A DNA stretch of 64,000 bases from Clytia hemisphaerica (Eukaryota > Cnidaria > Hydrozoa > Leptothecata > Clytiidae): positions 313,808 through 377,807 of the forward strand of contig CACVBU010000603.1 in assembly GCA_902728285.1 (NCBI GenBank), in the 5' to 3' direction. This document shows positions 56,743-64,000 of the stretch, in pieces; within the stretch, counting starts at the first letter, position 1; each line of letters begins with the position of its first letter. The notes under the pieces are model-generated. The model ran no database searches and was not told the DNA's origin. It saw nothing but the letters and a program-made list of their open reading frames with translations. The position numbers were made by a program, and so were the translations under genes.

Positions 56743-58307
56743 AAACCATTGCTCACGAGCAACACAGGGACCCAGACATCAAGAGTATCATAGATTTTAT
56801 CACTAACGATAAAATGTCATCAAAATGCCAGTACTTCACTATGCGTCACAGTTTCTTCATTGTCAACAACGTTGTCATGTTCAATGACAGAATCTTCATT
56901 CCAAAATCGTTCAGGCAACACATCATTCAAATCGCTCACGAGGGCCACCAGGGTATCGTTCGTACCAAGCAAAGATTGTGTGTTAAGACATGGTGGCCAG
57001 GAATGGGTCCTGATGCTGAAGAATTTATCAAATCATGCCATGGATGCCAAGTAGTTGGACCGCTACCCAAACCAACTCCGCTGGCAACAACAAAAATTCC
57101 AGATGAATCGTGGATACTGCTCGGGTGTGATCTTGTTGGACCGTCCCCAACAGGTGAAAACCTTCTCGTTTGTGTAGATTATTATTCAAAATACCCAGAA
57201 GTGGAATTACTTTACAATGTTTCGTCAAAGTCCATTGCTACGAAATTAAGAAAATTGTTTTGTAGATATGGTGCACCGGATTGTATTGTTACAGACAACG
57301 GTCCTCAATTTCGGAAACACACTGAATTTCGGAAACTATTGAAGGAATTTAATGTTAAGCATCGCAAAGTCACACCCTATCATCCAATGGCCAACGGGGA
57401 AGTTGAACGATTCAACCGAAACCTTAAGAAAACGATTCAAGCATCGATCGCAAAAGGACAGAACTGGAGACAAGCACTTGATAACTTCCTCCTGTCCTAC
57501 CGCACCACGCCACATGCCACAACCGGCAAAACTCCAGCCGAGCTTATGTTTGGACGAGTAATTCGCGACAAAATCCCAAACAACAAGAAATCGAAACCGT
57601 CCGCATCCAGCAAATTGGTCTGTCAACGGGATCAAAACAAAAAGATTCTTGTCAGACATCACTATGACCTCAAACACAAAACAAAGCCGCACGAATTTAA
57701 AGTTGGGAATGAAGTTCTCACAACGAATGTTACTAGCAAGAGAAATAAAACCACACCTAAATGAAACACTAATCCAGGAACCGTTGTTAAAGTTAAAGGC
57801 AACAGTTTAATCATTCAGCAAGGCGCTCAGCCAACCAATCGAAGCAATACAAACGTCCAGTATTGCAAACTCATCTTAAATCCAAAAGAACTACTAGTAA
57901 CAGTTGTAGTTCCTCTGATGATGACTACTTTTCCGGTACAGTTGATGTTCAACCGACAGCAGAAAATCCCAACGAAAACGAGAATGTTGCAGTTAACGAC
58001 TCAACATCATCTGATGCAACAATCCCATACAATGAAGAGGACAATGACCCAGAACCTCTTTTTATTCCAAGACCACAACGTGTAAAACAAGCTCCAGAGT
58101 GGTTATCTAATTACGAACTTTCATGAACATTAAAAAGACTTGAAGTGTTTTGATATTTTACAGAACAATTTACGAACTTCAAAGTGTTGACATTTGTTGA
58201 AGCTGTTATGATTTATGATTTATGAACTTTTTCCAATTAGAGGAGAGATTGAAATGTTTAGCTTAAGCTTTAACTTTATTTTTGACCTCTATCTACTTGC
58301 TATTTGT

Positions 58308-58319
58308 AGTGGGGAGAGA
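58308..58319 (+). promoter_or_regulatory. Polypurine tract
   Basis: AGTGGGGAGAGA directly abuts the 3' LTR, the normal position for the plus-strand primer. Confidence 0.8.
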
Positions 58320-58466
58320 TGTTATGTTTATTTGTTATGTACGCGAACGGTATTATATTTAGTAGCGTACGCGTATAGGATTGTATATAGTATATCAAAG
58401 GAGCTAGAATATCCCAAGATGGCGTCATGAGAACACATGCTTTTACTCTTGTTTCTGAACATAACA
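58320..58466 (+). repeat. 3' LTR
   Basis: 147 bp, about five substitutions from the 5' LTR. It is immediately preceded by a purine-rich tract (58308-58319) that serves as polypurine tract. Confidence 0.95.
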
Positions 58467-58727
58467 AGGCTTTGTCTTCATCTTGCCATTTTCTTTTTCT
58501 TTGTATAGTTGTTTGTTTGAATGTTTTGTCTGTTTTGTATCATATTTGTTGGTATTGTCGGTCAAGCAATTGGGGTGTGATGGTGTTTCAGCTTTTGATG
58601 AGATTATGTTGAGGGTAGTGTTTTGATCCATGAGAGATTTTCAAACTTTTCTTAGATATAAACGCGATGAATAAAAATACATTTCAAGTCATCATTCTTC
58701 GTCTGTTACAGAATCAGTAACATCAGT
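58467..58727. other. Short spacer beyond the Gypsy element
   Basis: T-rich, nothing recognised other than the AGGCT target duplication at its left edge. Confidence 0.6.
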
Positions 58728-60688
58728 TTAGTAGTCCAATTCATCATCAGACACAAAATTGTCATTCACTTCATCGTCTTCTTCATTCTCGTCATCCTAG
58801 ACATCACTCTCGTCATCAAAATCATTTTCTTTATTATCGTTGACGCAAATTCATTTTCACCAAGTAACGCAGCAGCAATGAGAAAGCCCTATCTTTCTTT
58901 GAATGCTTCCAGCACCGCCACCTTACCTGAAGTAGAGAATGGATGAATTACTAATGAAACTTGTAACTCTTGTACCATGTTTTGTGATTAATTAAAATTG
59001 ATGTAAATCAGAAAATCAATATATTTTGAAAGGAAAATCGACGTGTTCCTCAAAGAAGACAATGTATTTTCAAGGAAATTCGGTCAAATCTTAAATTAAG
59101 CGCTTTATTGTTATGAGTGAACTAGATATACCTTTTCCTTTGAATGAGCTAGTTGAGTCACATCCGTTCATCACATGGATGCCAGGCAATACAGGGCAAG
59201 GATATCAACATCTGTATCGATGGATTTTATGACAATTTATGACATGACATTTGAGAATCCAAGACTAAAGGCGAAGTTTGCTGCAAGAAACATTTTTGTG
59301 TCAGCTTCTTCTTGCTTACTGGATAGATTGATTTCTTCAGTGATTTGAGTGACTGAGTTGCTTTACGAGATTTTGTACGTTTTGTCTTCCATTGCACGGT
59401 ATAGCTCTTTTCCGTTGAGCAATATCGAATGTTTAGGATTCGTTGACCAATCTTCAATCAAAAATTGCACTGGATCGATTTTGTTTTGTCGCATTCTAAG
59501 AAATTTGTCAAATTGCTTTGGTCGTTTTTGACTGCGTCTGGATGCTTTCATTCTTATAATGCCAGCGAGATCGGACATCTTTCTTCTTTCCAAAGATTTG
59601 ATTGAATCGCCTTAAATAGTGGTCTGTCTCAAAGAATGACACTCTTCCCGTATGGTTCATGATCTTCTCCAAGACGTAATCGGAGACATCGCCGAATGTA
59701 ACTAGATCACTTGGAAGCTTTTGAAACAATACCAGTCCATCAAAGATTGGCGGCGTATTTTCAGGGACAGTGTCCACAACATGAATGTCATCTTTGAGAT
59801 GGTTAAACAACAAGGACTCTCTCAGAGTGAAGATGTATCAGGATTTGAGAGGGACAGTGGTGAAGGCGAGAACTCGTATTTCATCACCTCTTCCAACGAA
59901 ATATCGCCTTTTTCTCGAATAACAAGAAGCCTCGCAAAGGTTTCGCTGTGTTTTCCTTCTTTGTGTTTGAATTTAATGATCTTCGGCCCACTGTCAAAGG
60001 TTCTGAGTTTTCTCTTCTTGATCGGTGCATAAAAGTCGACCTCATTTGATTCGATGTGTGTCTTGAGAACAATCTTTTCTGCGTTGATTAGATAGTTCTT
60101 GACTTCACCAGGTGCTTCAATTTGGGATGACAAGCCGACAAGCTTTTTATCCTTTTGAAATTCTTTGATGTCAGTGTAGCAACGATTTAACTGCCTCGTC
60201 ATTTTTCATTCTTGACTTCCCAAGATCATTCGCCTTACTTGTGGAGGAATTCAGGTTCAAGTCCCTTTGAAATGACAAGGGAAACGATGCAATTGTATGG
60301 CTGGACAAAATCCATCGCTGGACTGCACCTTCTGAAGTCGTAAATCCAATGATGCCCCCAGAGCCCTTTTGTTCCTTGTTGATGGTTTTGTTCAATGACT
60401 TGGTCTGCAGGCAGCATGTTGAAAGCTCCCGGGGTTCTTCGTACTGAGAAATGGCCGTTCATGAAATTCTAGTATATTGCTGGATGTGTAGTATTTAGAT
60501 TTTCCTGACTTGCCCAGTAGTATGAAAAGTGCCATGAATAATTTTTACAATCGTACATGAGAAACCATTTTATCATTCTCTCTGAGGCTTGCAAGTGGGC
60601 TATCCAATCCACCTTTCTTGTTGATCTGATGAAATCTGGACCATGGTGACGAAGGAGTTCCAAAAGTTTGCCATTTCTCCGTATTGGT
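58728..60688 (-). pseudogene. PIN/FEN1-like multicopy gene, main part, frameshifted
   Basis: On the minus strand from 60688: MANFWNSFVTMVQIS, a helical region, FMNGHFSVRRTPGAFNMLPADQ, IGFTTSEGAVQRWIL, then a 126-codon frame (60202-59822), FDGLVLFQKLPSDLVTFGDV and a basic PKQFDKFLRMRQNK, FLIEDWS. After further shifts come KQEEADTKMFLAANFA, SIDTDVDILALYC and MNGCDSTSSFKGKG, and an acidic tail ending at 58730. The last three blocks have the order and spacing of the acidic motifs of FEN1/XPG-type PIN nucleases (E-AEA, D-DxL, LGSDY---I-GIG), so I infer a degenerate or diverged structure-specific nuclease fold. The family is common and uncharacterised in cnidarians as I recall. At least six shifts or stops; dead. 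The upstream part is at 63607-63690, beyond a hAT insertion. Confidence 0.55.
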
Positions 60689-61299
60689 CAAGAAGCAGGA
60701 GGGGTCAGGGTCCAGGATACCCAACCAGGGCCGAAACCTGACTTTCGAGATTTTGAAAGTAGTAGACACCACCACCCCCTAAATTGGTATCAATACCAAC
60801 TTGAAAACCCAAATTTTCCATAAAAGGGGGGGGCCCACCCCCCTAAATTGGTATCGATACCAACCTGAAAATCCTGATTTTTCTGAAAAAGGGGGGGACC
60901 CACCCACCCCCTAAATTGGCAATCAGTAAAAATGCAAGAAGTTATATGCATAGGATACTGCATACAAGGGACGCTAATCAAAATGTTTTTATTCAAAGAA
61001 CATTCCTCCTATTAATCACTTAAATTATGTATATACTACACTTTAGAAATGAAAAGTTTTTCTCATTCTAACACAACGCAAATTAAGTTTCTTGAACTAA
61101 ATAGGCAAAATGTATCAAATTCATTAAACTAGTTTATCAACTAGTAGTTTTATGAAGATAAAAGACTCAGATAAAAAGCTAGATAAAAACTCATTGTATT
61201 AGGCACGCCTAGAGTCTTTGTAACATAGCCTATATGATGAACGTTATGTACAGAAAAATGTTATCACAACTAAAAAAGTTCTAAGATCTGCTAGGACTG

Positions 61300-63235
61300 A
61301 GGCTGGACTTAAAAAATTATTGGTTTGCCGTCACCCGACCGACCCTAGCTCGAAACCTGCCTACCCAAAAAATTTTATTGCCTTTTAAAGAAGATTTTTT
61401 TTCCTTCAAAAACTTCAAACAATAAAAAATCAAAACTCGTATCTTGTTTGTCTCAAGCATAAGAATCGTAAATTCCCTGCTAGCACTTTTTATTCAAAAT
61501 TACCTAAATGTAAACAAACAGTTAACCCTTCAATGGACGAAAATTTCATAGGCTACGTCATATCTTCCTTTTCGAGCGGAAAATCTACTCTTCGCGCTAT
61601 GACACTGCTCTTGTTTTGAATATTGAAATTCTCCAGATAAATCGCATGCGTATGGGTTTAATGAAACAATAGAGAGTTTCGAAACCTATGCCAATCAGCT
61701 GTGTTTTAAACATTCTTTTATTTAAAATCTCTATTGATAAACATCTTTTGTGTGAATGTTGTCTATTGTGTTTTTTATTTTTGTTTTTTTTTGTTTTTTT
61801 TTCTTATTGAAACAAAAACACGTTACCTACGAACATATTACAAAACATTACTTAAACATAAAATATAGTCCCTCCCCCCGCTAGGAACTAACGTTATATC
61901 GCCAGAGGTACTAGACTATGTAAAAATAAGTAAATAAAGAAAAAATCTTGGAGAAGGAAGCTACAATTGTTAGGTAAAAGCCTATAATAAAGCACCGCTA
62001 AACCTTCCAGTTTCGTTAAGAAATTCAACAACAGAACAAAGAATAGATTTATTTAGATTTGAAGTCAAACTTTCATCCCCATATAATAAAAGCCGACAGA
62101 AAAAAGGAGGGTTAAGCGGCGGATGAAAAATAATGCCTAGGGTCTGAAGTTTGTCGAACAAAGATTGTCTTGCATGGGAATATATAGAGCAGTGCAGAAG
62201 AAAGTGCTGAGTGTTTTCAACAGAGTTAGTTCGGCAACCACAGAAAGGGTCTAAAGTGTCGCGGAAGCCATGTCTAATTTATGCTCGTTGAATGCTGAAA
62301 CCGAACCGAAGTCGATTAAGAAAGATCACTCCTTGAATGTCAGGAACATCATAAACATGAGTTGCTTGGGCTCAAAAATTATAGATTGGCTTTTTTGAAA
62401 GTTTTTATTAAGTAGATCTCGTTATTACCTCCCTAACATTCCTAGATATGCAGTACGGAAAAAAAGTGCTACGGAAACGCTCAGTTCGTATATTAAGAGA
62501 TAAATAGGATTTCTTGTTCTAAGGCCACCTGTGCTGTAAGCTTACTGGCAGGTAGTACTAATACGAAGGGGTAAATGTTAATAATCCATAGAAGAATGTC
62601 ATCTCTGCAAAGCGCCTGTCAGCAAGACTTTCAAGACCAAGGTTCTGAATATAGTTTTTCTTGAGACGTTCCTCGAAAACAGCCTGTTATAGCTAAACAG
62701 GCATTATATTGAATAGATTCAAGCTTCTGCACAAAGGTAGCATTTCCCGGGCGGTCATATACGATATCACCATAATCAAGATGAGGCCTAATGAAAGATT
62801 TATAAATGGTAATTAGAGATCTCCTAGGCACATGCTTGCGAAGTCGATTAATAAGACCAATTCCTTTATTGGCCTTTTTTATCTTCTCGTCTAGATGGCA
62901 ATCAAAAGAAAGTTTTGAATCTAAGATTAGACCAAGATGTTTCTGGTACTCACTGGTCGCGATATTAGAATTATTAAAGGAGATTACTGGAGCATTAGGA
63001 GGAGTTACTACACTATTGTGTTTAAACCTATTAATAAGCAATTCCCGGTGGGGGTCACTAGTGGCCGCCTATAGCAGTGCCTATAGACCAAGAGTAAGGC
63101 CTAAAAGCCTGGATCTGTCTATTGTGTAGACTAAAATTTCATAAATCGCAAAAAAAAAAAAATTCCGACCGACCGACCCACCTCCAAAATCTAGGGTCGG
63201 GTGACGGCAAACCAACATTTTTTTAAGCCCAGCCT
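61300..63235. mobile_element. TIR element nested in the hAT element
   Basis: The left end AGGCTGGACTTAAAAAATTA, continuing TTGGTTTGCCGTCACCCGACC, is matched by the reverse complement of the right end over about 50 bp with few mismatches. ACCGACC repeats follow on both sides. The target duplication is not clear. It carries a LINE fragment, listed separately. Confidence 0.8.
61770..63045 (-). mobile_element. LINE 3' fragment (RT thumb to tail)
   Basis: A minus-strand frame 63041-62631 reads EYQKHLGLILDSKLSFDCHL, KANKGIGLINRLRKHVPR and YKSFIRPHLDYGDIVYD, the region after YxDD in jockey/CR1-type RTs. Lower down, out of frame, FRDTLDPFCGCRTNSVENTQ and HFLLHCSIYSHARQS give the C-terminal zinc-knuckle-like end. 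It finishes near a T-rich run at 61770-61812 (A-rich on its own strand). 5'-truncated and frameshifted. Confidence 0.75.
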
Positions 63236-63606
63236 GATTCAGTTTATCCAACTCTAGTTTTGAATGAATTTTGGTTGATTGAAAGGATTGAGAACAGAAA
63301 TACTTAAAAAAATTTAATTTCAATTATATAATGAAAATACTTATGGAATCGGGGTAAGTGTAAGCAATTCAATTAAGTTATTTACTTACATTTATCCAAC
63401 TTTAAGTCAGATACTAATTTCAAATTCAGCAAAATTAAAAAGGGGGGACCCACCCACTCATTTTGTATCGATATCAATAAAGATTCTCTAATTTTCAAAA
63501 AAGGGGGACCCACCCCGTATCAATACCAAACTTGATTTTGAATTTGAAAAAGAAATTGACACCACCCGGCCCGGGTTTGGTATCTGGATCTGCCCCCGCA
63601 AGAAGC

Positions 63607-63690
63607 TCTTCAAACCTTGAAACTTCTAATACGCTATCCGCTTTGTTACATGTATTGCGGAAGTTGACATTTTGATTAGCTTTCATTTCC
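63607..63690 (-). pseudogene. Upstream piece of the PIN/FEN1-like gene
   Basis: The minus-strand frame MKANQNVNFRNTCNKADSVL, then EVSRFEELL, ends at the hAT target duplication. The frame on the far side (60688 downwards, DQYGEMANFW) continues it without shift, which shows that the 2.9-kb element interrupts one gene. Further 5' exons are not recognised in the remaining window. Confidence 0.5.
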
Positions 63691-63874
63691 GAGACTCCAG
63701 AAAAGAACCAGAACAGCGTTACTTCCGTATTTGGAAATTAGCCACTCCTCAAGGATTCAATCTTTAGCCTCTGAAAAGCTTCGTATGCAATTTTAGTGAT
63801 CTCACGGCTTTTTGTATTGCTCTTTTCACGCTCAATACAGATGAGCAAATCTTACTTATAAAAAAAAAAGAATT

Positions 63875-63955
63875 CCGTAACCCGATTCGAACCATCTCAG
63901 GGAAGATTCAGATGATCAGTACGATAGCACCCTTAGCCACTAGGCCAGACGGCGA
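63875..63955 (-). ncRNA. tRNA-like SINE head or tRNA pseudogene with T-run terminator
   Basis: On the minus strand GCCGTCTGGCCTAGTGGCTA carries a perfect A box (TGGCCTAGTGG), and GGTTCGAATCG a near-perfect B box 50 bp further on. CCGT at the start can pair with ACGG at the end. A run of ten Ts follows 5-6 bp later (63860-63869, A-run on plus), a Pol III terminator. The acceptor and T stems are imperfect and no convincing anticodon arm forms, so a tRNA-derived SINE or a dead tRNA copy is more likely than a working tRNA. Confidence 0.5.
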
Positions 63956-64000
63956 TAGAATTTAATAAATATACCTGTAACAATTCAAGCCACGTCCACG

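Larger units (their letters stand above)
53890..58126 (+). pseudogene. Pol of the Gypsy element: PR, RT, RNase H, integrase, disrupted
   Basis: Protease: MLIDSGSDLNIIS (active DSG). After a shift near 54303 the RT starts (PRRLQILMRKEVD; VIEPVSDPPSWVNP). A MITE at 54529-55216 interrupts, and RT resumes with LFTKLDLNKGYHQIELD, TRLLFGMSSA, ISDDIVIGG and LRSFLGM. RNase H is broken by an inverted duplication (55942-56350). Its plus copy has GLGAVLMQK, RRYSPLERECLAVTYALERF and lacks 44 bp near 56545. Integrase: HEGHQG...CHGCQ zinc motif, then CDLVG, VTDNGPQF and GEVERFNRN (DDE), LLSYRTTPHATTGKTPAEL. A TGA at 57762 and a shift precede an acidic tail ending RPQRVKQAPEWLSNYEL. Catalytic residues of each domain are visible, but the gene cannot be read through. 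Confidence 0.88.
52739..58466 (+). mobile_element. Ty3/Gypsy LTR retrotransposon, full length, 5-bp TSD
   Basis: 147-bp LTRs starting TGTTATG and ending AACATAACA flank a gag-pol interior. AGGCT is duplicated outside both ends (52734-52738, 58467-58471). Order: LTR, PBS, gag, protease, RT, RNase H, integrase, PPT, LTR. The two LTRs differ by about five substitutions, so the insertion is fairly young, yet the coding region has nonsense changes, frameshifts, a MITE insertion and an internal inverted duplication. Confidence 0.95.
60697..63598. mobile_element. hAT-type non-autonomous element, 8-bp TSD
   Basis: CAAGAAGC is duplicated at 60689-60696 and 63599-63606. The left end AGGAGGGGTCAGGGTCCAGG and the reverse complement of the right end (CGGGGGCAGATCCAGATACC) are related, and both resemble the CAGGGGCGGATCC termini common in hAT elements. 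Subterminal GGGGGACCCACCC blocks with ATTGGTATCAATACC-type palindromes occur at 60770-60925 and 63440-63520. An 8-bp duplication is diagnostic of hAT. No transposase; a second TIR element and a LINE piece fill the interior. Confidence 0.88.

Noticed and set aside
63875..63955. Functional tRNA gene
   Set aside because: A and B boxes are good, but the acceptor and T stems do not pair properly and no convincing anticodon loop is found; kept only as a tRNA-like unit.

Overview
Eukaryotic nuclear DNA, AT-rich, with GT-AG introns and a dense, nested population of transposable elements. The mix (tnp2/CACTA-type transposase with introns, YqaJ + THAP-DDE element, hAT, MULE-like and PIF/Harbinger-like MITEs, Penelope-like and R2-like retroelements, a Gypsy LTR element, HECT-like and PIN-like multicopy genes) fits an invertebrate animal, most likely a cnidarian or another early-branching metazoan. 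I cannot name the species from sequence alone.

Layout. 1-9.3 kb: a 2.8 kb block present twice in direct orientation (1-2795, 6514-9318). Between the copies lie a BEN-like ORF with a coding minisatellite and a near-perfect 318-bp inverted repeat. 6.2-16.3 kb: scattered minus-strand exons of a decayed tnp2-family transposase. 18.0-20.9 kb: a TIR element with a second palindromic, satellite-filled element nested in it. 21.0-22.7 kb: a chromodomain + Ulp1-protease gene with two lesions. 22.7-25.7 kb: minisatellites. 25.9-31.1 kb: a minus-strand HECT-type gene broken by a LINE and carrying a tandem exon duplication. 31.8-36.1 kb: a complete-ended TIR transposon (ISL2EU-like) with a decayed SAP-SWIM-YqaJ gene facing a nearly intact THAP-DDE transposase. 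38.4-44.4 kb: the two best-preserved genes, convergent to each other. 45.5-48.2 kb: a Penelope-like RT relic split by two MITEs. 50.7-52.5 kb: 3' end of an R2-like LINE. 52.7-58.5 kb: a Gypsy element with LTRs, a 5-bp TSD, an inserted 9-bp-TSD MITE and an internal inverted duplication. 58.7-63.7 kb: a PIN/FEN1-like multicopy gene, minus strand, split by a 2.9 kb hAT-type element that itself contains a TIR element and a LINE fragment. 63.9 kb: a tRNA-like SINE head.

The highlight is the pair at 38468-42534 (plus) and 43326-44272 (minus). The first is a 13-exon gene whose exons join without a stop or frameshift into 693 residues. Its C-terminal half carries D320, D401, C420/C423, H618/H623 and E643, with local spacings equal to those of the RAG1 catalytic core (D708-C727-C730, H937-H942-E962). 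The second encodes a 222-residue chromodomain protein with a complete aromatic cage (Y41, W62, W65). They lie tail-to-tail, as RAG1 and RAG2 do, and each has a TGACGTCA site about 100-120 bp before its ATG. Almost every other coding unit here is broken, so this pair is either a recently active two-gene element or a domesticated locus.

Many breaks elsewhere are single-base frameshifts or single nonsense changes. Some could be uncorrected long-read errors, so pseudogene calls that rest on one lesion are provisional.
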